Assembly: GCA_003342895.1 (NCBI GenBank)
Contig: PTFA01000050.1
Location: 2,470,560 to 2,534,559 of the forward strand
Length of the DNA: 64,000 bases
Source: Casuarius casuarius
Lineage: Eukaryota > Chordata > Aves > Casuariiformes > Casuariidae
Direction: 5' to 3'
The notes under the pieces are model-generated. The model ran no database searches. It worked only from the letters and a program-made list of their open reading frames with translations, and had not been told where the DNA came from. Positions 12,629 through 23,397 of this stretch are shown here, one piece after another. Positions within the stretch are counted from its first letter, which is position 1, and each line of letters starts with the position of its first letter. The translations under genes were made by a program, and so were the position numbers.

Positions 12629-12686
12629 CTTCTAGATGAAAGTGTTCATCACCAATTGTGTCTCGGTAGCCTTCCCCAGACAGATC
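12629..12686 (-). other. Candidate 58-nt internal exon, unidentified gene
   Basis: On the minus strand a pyrimidine-rich tract ending TTTTATTTTCACAG precedes 58 nt that end in AAG before GTATTT. Only one of the three frames is open through the segment. It enters in phase 0, leaves in phase 1, and reads Asp-Leu-Ser-Gly-Glu-Gly-Tyr-Arg-Asp-Thr-Ile and onwards for 19 residues, with a balanced, protein-like composition. A CpG island with a strong minus-strand donor lies 2.7 kb upstream (15424). In its only long frame ending in phase 0, that island's terminal segment would join this exon without a stop. I do not recognise the peptide. It could be a small coding exon of a long gene or a lncRNA exon. 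This is the best-bounded exon candidate in the window, but it rests on splice signals and one open frame only. Confidence 0.35.
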
Positions 12687-15423
12687 CTGTGAAAATAAAA
12701 GAATAAAAAATAAAATTTTAAAGGAAGAAAGAAAAATGGATGCAAATTTACTATATACAAAGTGTTGAGACATTAAGAAGACACATATAATATCACCAGA
12801 ATTAATTGTAAACATTATTTTTTTTTCCAGGAAAGAAGTCAATCACTTTATTAAAGGCAGTCAATGGATTTGGTGCTATTTCAGAATGCGTTGGACATAC
12901 ATTAGGACAAAATTTAATGGAGATTAGTAGATTGCACTGGGAGAAAGAAAAAAAGTGGTGATATTCAAATCCTTTTTCAAGGTAGATTAATATTTAGCAT
13001 TTCAATGTTCTGTCAATCAAGCAAGATAAAAAACTCCAAATGGAAACGATAAAGGAGAAATAAGCCCTTCCTACCCACAGAGGAATGTTATCACTTGGTT
13101 CCACCAACAAACAGAAAACTTTCATATGCCAGAGGTCACCCAAGAAAAGCAGATACCAGACTCTGAAGAGCTGCCTGATCCTTCAGTCCTGAAATTAATG
13201 AAATTTTGTCAGCCCCAGTACGTCTAGAGCAATACAGGAGCAGAGGCCATACATACGCAGATGATCTTATCTCAGACCCAAGAAACATTTCTCTAATGGT
13301 GCTGAAGTAGTAATAAAGGGCATCAGGGGGATTTGGAGCTAATCCTNCTTATAAAGAGCCTGAACAGCATTCTCACTCTTATTAGCAGGTCCTTCCAGCT
13401 GCCCCCCGCCAAGCAACACGCAGTCGCACCTCTCCTGTGCTCCCCCCCAGCGCTCCAGCACTGCTGCAGTGCCACTGCTCTGACGTGGCAGCCGCCCTCC
13501 CCAGAGCCTCCACCAGTACTCTCTGCCACTGATAACCGTTTACGGTGATAAAGAAGGATGCGGTCCTGAAAAGCTCGAATGCTACACTCATGGCCATTTC
13601 AGCTTCCCTGCAAAAACACAGTACAAACACAGAACCAGTATTCGCAGCATTAACCTGTGAACGGGAAGCAGACAGTAGGGAGCTTTTGGCATGAAGTAAA
13701 AATAAAAGACTAGCCTGTGGAAAAGAATGCGTGGTTGTATTCATTAGCTTCACTTTTAAGCAATTTAATCATGATAAATGCATTTCCTCTTTTTCTTGAA
13801 GAAGCTGACAGGGGTTCTTTTCTAATTTCCACGTCCCTACATGTTATTCTTTCAGATTAGTTAGCAGAAAGTAACTAAACCACAAAAGCAAATCTGAGGA
13901 ATTCTTCAGCGTCAGCTTCAGCAATGGCCTTTTCAAAATTAGATTCCACAAACTCTATTGGTTACCTATCCCAAAGACCCTGAAAATACCATTCTTTTCA
14001 TGAGCAGATACACTGAAATAAAATTTTAACTCATGGGCCGTCTGTCACTGAGAAACGCTGTCACCGTGGTCCGGACAGCTACGATTTTACATAAGACAAT
14101 ATTGCCGTAAGAGCTGTCAGTCTGGATTTAGCTTTTCAAGGAGCAAATCACAAAAAAATTTTTTTTTTCCCTTGAGTTTTTGTTTTAGCAGAAAAGGTCC
14201 CTTTTTTGAACATGTGCCGATTAATATCAATCATTATCTCAAAAATTATGGAAGAAAGGGACATAATAAAAGAAAAGAAGCTATTACACACTGGCCTAAG
14301 TTACCACATTTCTGCAAGACGACGGTGTTTTTCCAGGGGCTTGTAAAGTTTAGTATATTTTTGTTTCATCAAATTCCCCCGTATCATCATTTTGTATGAA
14401 GCTCTGAGAAAATACCTCCGACTGCTCTCCAAAGACAAAGAGATGCTGGAAGTGACTATACAGGCATACACGGCACCTCTGCTCTCCCCCACAATGCTGG
14501 GTCCTAGACAACTGCTTTTTACTAAACTCGATACACCCGCTCCTTCCTGCTCTTTCAGAAAAAGGCCATAAATATTTACTGTTAACCTGACCAGCAACCA
14601 CACGATGAGTAAGTATGATTTTACTTGTGCCGTTCCTCCGAGGAGGATACTATCTAGTTGGTAGCCTTCATCTCTTGAAACTTTAGCAAGACAAGCAGTG
14701 CATCCGCATATCAAATTTTGCCCATTAAAATGTTGCTATTAATCTCATCCTCCGTGAAATCCACAAGTCATTAATTTTTATGATTTTCGAAAATGTCACT
14801 TAAAAATGAGAATACATTTGTTAATGTAAAATACACCATCAAATAACTCAGTGGAAAGGAGCGGAGGAAAAGTATAAACCAGCAGGCATTAATATTCTAT
14901 AAGCCAGGTCCCTTATTTTCTCATTTTTAATCATTACATGGGTCTGTAAAGTATTTTATATTCTAGTCTAGTTTCAGTCCTTCTCTAGCTCACAGTTATG
15001 CATTTAAGTTTAAGTAGTAACTTAATACAAACAAATTTCCAATAAGTATTTTCCCTCTTAAACCAAATGATTATAAATTACCAAGTTCTAGAAAGTGCTT
15101 TTATGACGTTGAACTGTAATACCACTGCTAAACAGCACATGGATTGGCAATTCATCCAGAAACTGGTGAGTTTGCCGTCTGGACATCTCAGTGACATATG
15201 CAGACAGTCAGAATTCATCAGCCTCCATTTAAATGTGTCCTTTTGTGTCAGGAAGATTATGACATGTATTTTTTTTGATAGACAGATGCATATTTGGGAA
15301 AGGTGTGGGCAACCAGCCTAAGAGTTAGTCTAAAATTTTACAGGAAAGATGGAAAAAAACAAAAGCATCTCATTGATGTTACTATCACTACGGCATCTGT
15401 CAAAAAAGCTGCAGGAGAGTTAC
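12687..15423. other. Putative intron-like stretch
   Basis: AT-rich, with one N at 13347. A GC-richer patch near 13395-13530 carries an open minus-strand frame preceded by a TTTTTGCAG acceptor (exon side near 13606). Its phase does not fit the neighbouring exon candidates. A plus-strand GTGAGT donor follows CAGAAACTG near 15164, with an open frame upstream but a poor acceptor. An A7T10 stretch lies at 14152-14168. No repeat family was identified. Confidence 0.4.
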
Positions 15424-15870
15424 CTGAGCATTTTTAGCACCGCAGAGACAGATGTCACAACCTGGCTGAACGCCAAAATAAGCCGGCTTGAGAAAAGGAT
15501 TCTGGACAGCTGACGTAAACTCACGCTCAGCAACGAAATCAGAAAGCCGGGCAAGTCTCCGAGAAACAGTTCGGATTGCAGCTGGTACTCCGTAACCTGT
15601 AAAAACTGCCTTTCCGCGAGCAAAACAGTGCGTCCACCCAGCTGTTCAAACCCTGAAAATGCAACGGAGCAAGCGGAAGGGGCAAAGGTGTAGAAAATAA
15701 CCTGCAGCGGAAGAAAGCTGGGAGAAGAGACAACGCTGTGGGCAGGTAGGAACCTCCGCCCCGGAGGCGCGTTTCGAGCGCGGGGCAGAGGCAGGCTGGA
15801 GGGGACGCGAGGCGGCGGCGGGTGCCGGCCCCGGCCGCGGGGCCCTCGCCGCGGGAGCTGGGCCCGGCAG
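15424..15870 (-). promoter_or_regulatory. CpG island with minus-strand first-exon candidate
   Basis: CpG density is high from 15424 to about 15870, with the richest core at 15765-15870. On the minus strand the left edge coincides with a good donor (CTCAG then GTAACT, exon edge at 15424). This is the layout of a CpG-island promoter with a first exon. A sub-segment 15424-15596 also has an acceptor-like TTTTTACAG before it and one frame open for 57 codons, ending in phase 0, which is compatible with the 58-nt exon at 12629-12686. That frame has no ATG, so the segment would be 5' UTR or an internal exon. The peptide is not recognised. The island is directly visible; the promoter direction is inferred. 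Confidence 0.5.
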
Positions 15871-15942
15871 CAAAGGGAGCTGTATATCACTGTCCTGACA
15901 CGATGTTTTAAATCACAGCCCTGCCTTTGCAAACTGGAGCAC

Positions 15943-15993
15943 TGAGTCACAAAGCAACCAAAACCAGATGTACCCTGTGAAATACTATATAAG
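15943..15993 (+). promoter_or_regulatory. AP-1-type site and TATA-like box beside the CpG island
   Basis: A perfect TGAGTCA (15943-15949) is the AP-1/NF-E2 consensus. A TATATAAG (15986-15993) follows in plus orientation about 110 bp from the island core. Together they could be a small plus-strand core promoter. No open reading frame of note follows, so function is uncertain. Confidence 0.3.
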
Positions 15994-16116
15994 TGAGGTC
16001 AGCGAGCACTTGAAAGAATAAAGAAAAGAAACATTTACGTAGAAGGATTATTCCAGCACGCTGTTTCTATAGGTTGCCAAACAGGATGCCAGCGACAGTA
16101 AGCGTCTGTACCTCAC

Positions 16117-16153
16117 CAGGAGTTTCCCAGATAAATAAGTTGGCCTCCGTTAA
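16117..16153 (-). other. Weak 37-nt minus-strand exon candidate
   Basis: The segment is bounded by a TTTGTAG acceptor and a CTG before GTGAGG donor on the minus strand. It has a 12-codon open frame whose exit phase fits the 15424-15596 segment. The polypyrimidine tract is poor and the segment is short, so coincidence is likely. Confidence 0.12.
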
Positions 16154-19100
16154 CTACAAATCACACAAAGTGAGTAAAGTTCAGGTTCAGACATCTGCTG
16201 CAGAACTGCGAACAGCTGGCTGCCTGGCCGCAGCAGGAAAGGACCTCGCGTCCCATATATCCTGCGCTGATAGGTGCCACTGTGCGCGATGCAGATCGAA
16301 GCGGGTGGGGGCGGAGAGCAGAGGTAATTAGCCCAACTCCCTCCGAAATGCTGCCGAGTACATACCGAGTACATACGTACACGCGGAGGAAGAACAGCCT
16401 CGGAAAGCTCCCACGCCCCAGGGCTTCTTTGCAGCCGGTTGCAAGGCAGGCAGTCATCACTCGCTCCCCACCTTTACAGCGCAAACAGGCTCCGCCGAAC
16501 GCTAACTCACTCCCCATTTTATTTTTTCAACCCCAACCTTGGCCCTAGCCACCCTGCGCAGTTTGCTTGCTGCTACAAGTCTCGGGAGGCTAAAGGCCGG
16601 ACGCTCGCTCCGGGGCTCCCGGCTGCCTTTTCACCAGCTAGCTAGAAAGGCTGCCGTGCAAACCCTCACCCCTCCTTCCGCTAAACCGCTACCTGCCTTC
16701 GAGCCCTTCGCTGGCTCCCTTTCCGTTTCCACGCCGAGGTGAAGCTCCTCGTAACCCGCCAGGCTCTGCCCAACCGTACGCGCGCTCACCTCCCCGCAGG
16801 AGGCGTCTCCTGTGCCCTACCAACACCTCTGATCTTTGTCACCACGAGGCCACTTGCTGCCAGCCCTGGCCCTGACCCTTCTTCATGTTGCTCCTCACAA
16901 TATCCAGCACCCAGCAAGTAACGGCCAAAGCTACCTAGCAAAAATACGGCATGTATTTTTAGCAAATGCATTTGGACAAACATGGTGTTAAACACAATTT
17001 TGCTTTTAGCAGAAGTAGAAACATAGTCCATAGATGTATTATATGTATCAAAGGATAACCTTTGATCTAGGTAGGCTATCATGCTAACAAGCACATTGTT
17101 AAAACAAAGTTTGGATCCACCCACTCCCAGTATTACATCACATCAATATTGTGTTAATTAACATTTTTCCAAAAGGTGTTGTTTTTTTCAAGTAGAAACA
17201 AGTCACTTTACCTTTCCTCCTTCAAACATCTCATTAAAATCCTTTGATTTAGCTTTGAGATACTCAATTTTCCACATTTTTGGCATGAAATAAGCTCACA
17301 TTTTCTGTTTTAGTGAAGTCCTCCTCAAAGTATCATATCCACCACTTTCCCAGGTAAAACACATGTAAAGTGACAAATTGTCAACAAAGCAAGCTTTCCT
17401 CCCTATTTCTGCCCTTCTGTAGGAAACATGTTACATATTTTTTCTCTCCTTATTCTCATATTGATGCAACTAAGGTTCCAGTACTTTTTGAGAGAGCAAA
17501 GTTGAAGAAACATATTTCACAACACGACTGCAAGGGATATGATATGCGGTAACTCTAACATCCTCCTGGAGTAGATTTTATAGGGGTTTTAAAGTAGCTG
17601 CCAACAAGAATGCCATGTCCCTTATACACTACCTTCCACTCTTGATGTAGACAAAACATGATCCCAAGAAACAGAGATTTGGGTCCCGTTGCTCTGGGAT
17701 CCAAACAACTTAGGGCTCTGTCAATGCTTCACTTTGACTTCTGGGAAACAGGGTTTCCAGAAGAGGTCCAATTTTCATACAGCAAGTCTTTAGCCTATTT
17801 TGAAAACCAAGTCTCCTGAAGATGTTTCAGGAAATCCATCCAAGCCCCAGAAGCACTCATTTCCTTTTCTTTTTTTGTTTTTTGTTTTTTTCTCTTTTTA
17901 ATCCTGTCCAAACTTGAAGAGGAAGAGGTATAAGACATTTTAGAAGACCAATGGATGGGAGATGCCTCATTCTCCTTTGGGTATTTGAAATTTCCCATGC
18001 ATCAGAAACATAACCATGTGTAGCTATGGACAACTCAAGCCTAGTCTTCACTACTAAAAAGTCCATACACACCTCAAAAACCGTATCATTTATTTTAGGA
18101 TAACGAAGGTAAAAACAGATGTTCAGGTATGTGATCACCATTCCTTACCAATACAGCTTTATAGTCAGGCTTAAAACTGAGACAAACCTAAAATATTGCT
18201 TGTAGTCAAATGTACTTGGAGATGACCTTTTTGCTAGGTTAGCAGCTTCCATGCATGGAAACCCATCCAGTCAAATACACATAAAAATGGAAGATTGTGC
18301 ACTGGAGCTACATCCAAGAGTCAAGAACATTTTGGGAGGCATGCATTTGCCTATTTCTGTATTCAGAAGTGCAGCCCTTGAATTAATATCTTCTTTCAAG
18401 GATGTTTGAAGATCCCCCTCATAAAAGTCTTTTCAAATACACTATATGCTTCTGCATTACAGTTATAAGCTATTTAGGACAAGAGTTTTCTTTCCTTCTC
18501 CATTCATGAAGTAATGTATGGCTTTATACAGATACAGCATATTCCAAGCCTCACTATAAAAAAAACTGAAACAAGGCAAATAAAATGAAAAGTTAAAGTA
18601 TATACCATACTCAGCTGAGAAGACAAAACTGAATAGCAATACATTCATGCCTTGGTATAAGCAGATTTTACTTTCTGCCAGAAAAAATTTTTTTGGAAGT
18701 TCGCCATTCTAGATAACTTAATAAAAACAGACTTCACTGGGATTCAACTTTCTGTAAAGAACATGCAAAGCAGCTCACAGTTGGGAAAGAAGTCAAGGTG
18801 ACTTTAACTAGACCAGCATTAAAATATACATAGCAACTGTAATAATGCAGGGGTTTTTTTAAGCAGAAGCAGTAAGCTCAATGTCTGTAATGTTTTCTCT
18901 CTCTGAAATAAGAACCTGGTGCTTTGTGCTCCATTACAGCTGGGTTATTCTTCCTCTACCAAACACGGAGGCTTCTCTCAGACAATTTTTTTTCTTAATA
19001 TAATCACGCCAGTAAAGTTGTTAAGAAAACAGATTTCTCCTGAAATTTCTCTCTGACAGATGATCTTGGCAGATTTAGTTGCTGTAGTTTAAGATGTTAC

Positions 19101-21021
19101 TGTCCTCTACTGTCACGATGGCCTCTAAGTTAGAAGGTACCGTCTTCCTAACAGAGATGGCAGAACACAACAGGTGCCCACAGCTACTGAAACTCACCCT
19201 TTCGTCTCTTAGCACAAAGTTTGAACTAAGATACTAGCTCAAAATAAGATGATGGTGAAACACGGAAATAATAAATACATTAAGTTCTGCTGCCTCTGCT
19301 CTAGCAAAGGAGCAGCAAAGGAGCGTGATAATAATATGGTAACAGCGTTTGAAAGCCCTGCATCTAAATCCACTGACATGTCAGAGCTGTGAGCCCCTAC
19401 AGTCTCGTCTCGCAGATTACTGCACAGCAGTTCCAGCCGCTGCCAAAATACTGTGAAGATGATGAGGGAATGACCAAAAAAATCACCTACATCTCCAGTC
19501 ACAAAGGATCGTGGATTATTAGAGGCTTACAAAGCAAAAAGAGATTCCTAATATCCTTATATCCCTGTTACAGACCTTCACATGGGTACAAGGAGCACTC
19601 GTATGATGTGCTCTTGAAGATACGTCATCCATAGAACAAGGCTGATGAGGAAGCGCAAAGCAGAAGGACACTTACACAAGAGCCTTCATGTCTCCTGGGT
19701 AAGTAAGAAAGGAAATGCAGTGCATTTTGTTCCAGGTGGTTTGCAACACAGCTGAATCTCTTCTGCCCCAATCCAACACCTGGGCCAGGCTTTCCAAAAG
19801 GATAAAACACATACTTTCCTTATTCTTTTGATGTATTTGTTTCCGAACCTATGAAAAAAACAGGTAGTTGCAAGAAACATGCTCTTTGTAGGCAGCTTTT
19901 TCATTTCTGCTGCAGTGGGTAAATGAGCATCCTTTTAATGGTAAGTCACTTCAATGTGCATTCAACAAAAGCTACCAACCTGCTCATTTAACTTGAAACA
20001 TAAGATTCCTATGTGCCATGGCATGGAGTAAATATATAGGATGCAAAAGGAAAAACACATAGTAGGAAAAAAAAAATCAGTAGCTTAAAGTAATGTGGAA
20101 CTGCTTAATTGTACTTGTAACTTGCAAAAAAGTACCAACAGCTAAAATTATCCAAAATGTATTAAAACTGCTAGTCAAAGGACCCATTTAGGACAGAGCT
20201 TGGTTTAAATCATTCCTGTTTCAAGGTGGAATGTTGCTGTTTCTATGATGTTTTGACCCTGGATTTCAGGGATCTTTAGAAACTCTTGCTAAGTGCTCCA
20301 AAGTGACATCTTCCATTAATACTATTATTGGAATTCTATAACTATTGTGGCTTCTACTTTTCAAGGTGATATGCTGAGACACAGTTTTTCAAGGACTTCT
20401 GTCAAATAAGAGATAATGTAATTGAAAGCAGCTGTATGAATAGACCTATGGATTCAACAGTTACTTTCCAACTGAAGGGTCCAAGCATTTCCAGCTAGAA
20501 AAGATCACCATCTTTGAAATGAAATGGGACTGAAATAAGAAATGACTGCTTTCTGCTATATTTAAATTCACTTTGAAGCTACTTCAGAAGCTTAAGTGAA
20601 TTCACTTTACAGATTCAGCTGTTTACTTTCCTTTGTTCTTCTAGCTATCCTCTAACCTCTTTTCTGATTGCAAAATCAAATGTCCCATGTCCCCCAACAT
20701 CTTTTCTTTAACATAGATTATACTGGTTAACAAGTTTAAAAACATGAGTGACATCTAACTTCCAGCCTGGAGAAGCTCAATAACTTGTCCGAATTGCATA
20801 TTTTGGGCTTCTTCACCATGGTAGACAGATGGTTATAGCTATGTAATAAATCTGATTTTCTGTTCAGTTTGCTTTCACAATAGATCTGGTTACCAAGAAG
20901 CTCTTTAACAGACTTTTTAAGTGCAATCAGGTGATTTTACCCAGACATATGCTGAGAACCAAGCATGCAAAAAAAAATGGCTACAGAGCTCAACTACAAA
21001 ATAACTTGCTCATTTAAGATG
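16154..21021. other. AT-rich non-coding stretch
   Basis: An 11-bp CCGAGTACATA unit is doubled near 16353-16376. The palindrome TGTTAATTAACA (17152-17163) matches the HNF1 half-site pair. A T/G-rich tract lies at 17861-17899. A perfect 11-bp tandem AGCAAAGGAGC lies at 19303-19324. A strong plus-strand donor GTAAGTAAG at 19699 follows an ATG-initiated 18-codon basic stretch from 19645, without a credible acceptor or continuation. The rest shows no gene-like signal. Confidence 0.5.
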
Positions 21022-21080
21022 TGATCACTGAAATCAGTGGTACTCTGTAATGATCACTGAAGCCAATGGAAAGATTCAAT
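21022..21080 (+). repeat. Relic of an ancient amniote repeat (CACTGAAATCAGTGG words)
   Basis: Two copies of CACTGAA(A/G)(T/C)CA(G/A)TGG lie about 30 bp apart. Words of the type CATTGAAGTCAATGG are typical of an old interspersed repeat common in turtles, crocodilians and birds. The copy is short and divergent. I do not give a family name because I cannot be sure of it. Confidence 0.4.
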
Positions 21081-21252
21081 GTGCTGCATTTTGAACTTAT
21101 CTTGTGATAATACCCAGTGTCTTCCTATATGGCTCAGATTTTCATACAGCACAAGGGTTTCCAGCTCCTCTAGAATGATAATCAATGCTCCTCTATTATG
21201 CTCATGGCTTTAAGTCTTTTCCTGCTAATGGATGACGTATATTTATGCAGCT

Positions 21253-21376
21253 GCAGGAAACCTGGATTCAATAACTGCTCCACCACAGACTCAATGTGTG
21301 GTGCAGGGTAAGTCACTTAAATCTCTCCATGCTCTCATTTTTCAAGTGTAAAACGGAATTCTTGATGCCCACCTTT
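21253..21376 (+). repeat. MIR-like (CORE-SINE) relic, forward
   Basis: The sequence follows the MIR consensus in order: an AACCTGGATTCAATAACTGC tRNA-derived block, a TCCACCACAGACTCAATGTGTG block, GGTAAGTCACTTAAATCTCTC, then TTTTTCAAGTGTAAAACGGAA, which corresponds to the CATCTGTAAAATGGGGATAA core. The alignment is nearly continuous over about 110 bp. MIRs are amniote-wide and inactive. The GGTAAGT inside it looks like a splice donor but belongs to the repeat. Confidence 0.7.
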
Positions 21377-22007
21377 GCAGAGAGCTCTGGCTCCTCAGGA
21401 TGAAAACATACACTGCTAAATAATATTACCTTGTTAGGAAGCACAGGTGTGTGACCCTGGACACATATGCTAATGTTGGTCCATAAATCTGTCAATGGGA
21501 GGTGCTGGCAAAACAGATGGCTCACATTCCTTTGCAAGCCACCTCTTTGTCCCAAAAACCCAGGTATGTCAACTCCTCATTCCGTAGCAGCTCCGGGTTT
21601 TCCCGGGCCAGGAAGTCACGGCGAGAACAACGCCACCAGGACGAGGGCTACCAGCCTGGCCCACGGGAGCAAGAGGGAGACGCAGGGGTCCCTTCCACCC
21701 GTCCCCTCCGCTCCCTGGCACGTACGACCAACACCGCGAGGCTCCGCAGGAGAAGATAAAAGCACGGCAGCCCCGTCCCCACACATTCCTGCAAGCAGCA
21801 CAGCACCAGCGATCGTGCCTGAACGCTGACTGATGCTATGCACATAGAAACAGACACATGTTTTTTAATTACAGGCAATAAAAAACCACAGACACACACC
21901 ATTTAAAATCCTGATTTAGATGAACAGTTGCCCGTTGACCCACAGGGTCAGGAAGATTAGAACTGAGTAAATAGTTCCCTTCTAAGCATTTTTCACTTGA
22001 AAGTTAC
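21377..22007. other. Non-coding stretch with a GC-richer patch
   Basis: A patch near 21570-21790 has raised GC and several CpGs and carries overlapping ORFs on both strands, as expected by composition. No splice-bounded open segment was convincing. The remainder is AT-rich. Confidence 0.45.
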
Positions 22008-22240
22008 CTCTAAAATTAGGAATTTCAATCCCCCACCTCAATAGCTGCAAGCGGAGCCATGCATTTTCCTCAGAAGCGTTACTGCAGCAACAGGGCCGGA
22101 GGCTCGGAGGGGGCCGCGGGGAGCGCCGCGGCGGCAGCGGGACGCAGCGCCGGGGCCGGCCGCCGCGCACATCGCCGCACGAGGACCGCGGGCCCCCAGT
22201 GCCACATCAAAGCCGCCGGGCTGAGCAGATTTCCCCTCCC
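22008..22240 (-). promoter_or_regulatory. CpG-rich patch with minus-strand donor at its edge
   Basis: CpG-dense sequence from about 22080 to 22235 is followed on the minus strand by AT-rich DNA ending in TTTAGAG before GTAACT (exon edge 22008). This repeats the arrangement seen at 15424: a CpG core, then a GTAACT donor in the same orientation. It may be a non-coding first exon and alternative promoter. The only ATG close to the donor opens an eight-codon frame. Confidence 0.35.
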
Positions 22241-22474
22241 CTCCCCCCAAGTCTTTGAGACTTCATACTCCAGAATTTAATATCTTTCTCCTCCCTGCCC
22301 CCCTCGGCCCCTTTGTCTGCGTCTCTGTTCTCTAAGAGCTAACAGATGTTGATGCCATATAGTTTCAAAGAAAACTTTTGATGCCCACATAACTCATTAC
22401 AACTAATATATTCCAAGAATGCTTGTAGCTCAGGAAACACCAGGGTGAAAAAACAGAGGAGAGGGGGCAAACGG

Positions 22475-22909
22475 CTACGCCGAATAACCCTCGAGAGAAA
22501 ATAAATAGTTCACTTCAAAGTCATCAGGGAATTCTTTAACAAGCTCCTTCTTCCGCAAAACACAGAACAAATTCAGCTGAGCCTGGAAGTCCCAAAGGAA
22601 TAACAAAAAATAAAACCAACCCCAAGTCGATGGCGAAGCAGAGGGGCGCCTCGGCGGGACGCCTGCTTCGCCCCGCACCCAGCGCGGCGCCTCCCCGGCG
22701 GCCTGTCCCGGGGGCTCCCCGGCGGGCCTCCAGCGGGGCACCTCGCAGCCCACCGCCCGCGCCCCAGGGCCGCGCCGAGCCGAGCCGTGCCGGGCACCGA
22801 GCGCTGGCCACCGAGGCTGCAACGACGGGCGAGCGAGCGAGCCTGGCTCCCGGGGCGAGGGCAGGTGCTGTGGCTGATCCAGCGCGGGCAGGTCCGTGCT
22901 CTCAGCCAT
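22475..22909 (-). CDS. ATG-initiated 144-codon ORF in CpG island, unidentified
   Basis: This frame starts at a real ATG with G at -3 and G at +4, inside the strongest CpG island of the window, and runs to a TAG. The first part (Met-Ala-Glu-Ser-Thr-Asp-Leu-Pro-Ala-Leu and onwards) is rich in Pro, Ala, Arg and Gly, as GC-rich non-coding DNA would also be. Near codon 110 the composition changes sharply. A TTTTATTTTTTG pyrimidine tract ending in CCAG (acceptor edge at 22582) is followed by exactly 36 in-frame codons to the stop, rich in Leu, Lys, Glu and Phe, with charged KKEL and DDFE runs. That tail could be a terminal coding exon or coincidence. No domain, membrane segment or family is recognised. 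GC-rich composition alone may explain the long frame. Confidence 0.2.
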   Translation of the reverse strand: MAESTDLPALDQPQHLPSPREPGSLARPSLQPRWPALGARHGSARRGPGARAVGCEVPRWRPAGEPPGQAAGEAPRWVRGEAGVPPRRPSASPSTWGWFYFLLFLWDFQAQLNLFCVLRKKELVKEFPDDFEVNYLFSLEGYSA

Positions 22910-23225
22910 CTCGTAGGGTTGCGTCTAGGATCTGACCCTTCATAACCGCTTGTAGCGGGTCTCCCCCCGCGCCTGCGGTTTCGGCACACAGCTGCGTCCC
23001 CCTCCCGCCCGGCCAGAGCCCCCGCAGCCGCCGGGGCGGCGGAGGGGGAGGGCGAGGGGCCGTTGCAGCCCTCTCCACCGCCGGAGGATCGGATTGCATC
23101 ACTGCACACAACCTGGGGCCCGCTCGCCCGCTCCCGAGGCAGGCGGATTTCCCACCAAAGCCAGCGGGAGACTCGTCTGCGCGAGGACAGCCGAACCAAG
23201 CGCTCTGCGATGGCAGACCTAGAGT
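22630..23225. promoter_or_regulatory. Main CpG island, possible bidirectional promoter
   Basis: About 600 bp of strongly GC-rich, CpG-dense sequence lies between AT-rich flanks. The plus strand carries a quadruplex-type run at 23035-23061 and GC-box-like GGGGCGG words. ATG-initiated frames leave it in both directions (minus from 22909, plus from 23210). CpG islands of this size in vertebrates usually mark promoters, often bidirectional. The island is seen directly; promoter activity is inferred. Confidence 0.65.
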
Positions 23226-23314
23226 GGCAGGGACCCGCACCTGAGAGCGCCTCTCGGGGGGAGGATATGGATATAGATATAAAGGATATAAAATCAGAAC
23301 AAAGGCCAATATAG
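23210..23314 (+). CDS. 34-residue ORF downstream of main CpG island
   Basis: An ATG in a GCGATGG context opens a short acidic frame (Met-Ala-Asp-Leu-Glu-Trp-Gln-Gly-Pro and onwards) ending at TAG. The second half is encoded by an imperfect GATATA repeat (23265-23297) and reads as an Asp/Ile/Lys-rich stretch. There is no donor within it and no known family. It may be a uORF or chance. It is listed because of its position at the edge of the island and its good initiation context. Confidence 0.15.
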   Translation: MADLEWQGPAPESASRGEDMDIDIKDIKSEQRPI

Positions 23315-23388
23315 TAACAACATTCAATCCCTTCTCCCCCTCATCGCAAACTCCCCAAACCCAACGCTGCATCTCTTGTACCAAAGCC

Positions 23389-23397
23389 TATATAAAG
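23389..23397 (+). promoter_or_regulatory. TATA-like box (TATATAAAG)
   Basis: A perfect TATATAAAG lies about 165 bp right of the main CpG island in plus orientation. A start site would be expected near 23420. No obvious reading frame with a conserved look follows: the 23541-23915 frame is Gln/Ala/Cys-rich and unrecognised. Confidence 0.25.

Noticed and set aside
15420..15950. 176-codon minus-strand ORF at the CpG island
   Set aside because: It begins at GTG, not a normal vertebrate start, and its frame is closed soon after splicing to the 58-nt exon. It was treated as promoter or leader sequence instead.
22573..23199. 208-codon minus-strand ORF through the main CpG island
   Set aside because: It is Arg/Pro/Ser/Gly-rich and overlaps several other open frames on both strands. 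GC-rich composition explains it, and a different frame has the better start codon.
23210..23314. Resemblance of the short acidic ORF to the N-terminus of a CNC-bZIP factor (Met-Asp-Leu-Glu, then Asp-Met-Asp-like words)
   Set aside because: Only a few acidic residues match, the second half comes from a GATATA repeat, and there is no splice donor where one would be expected.
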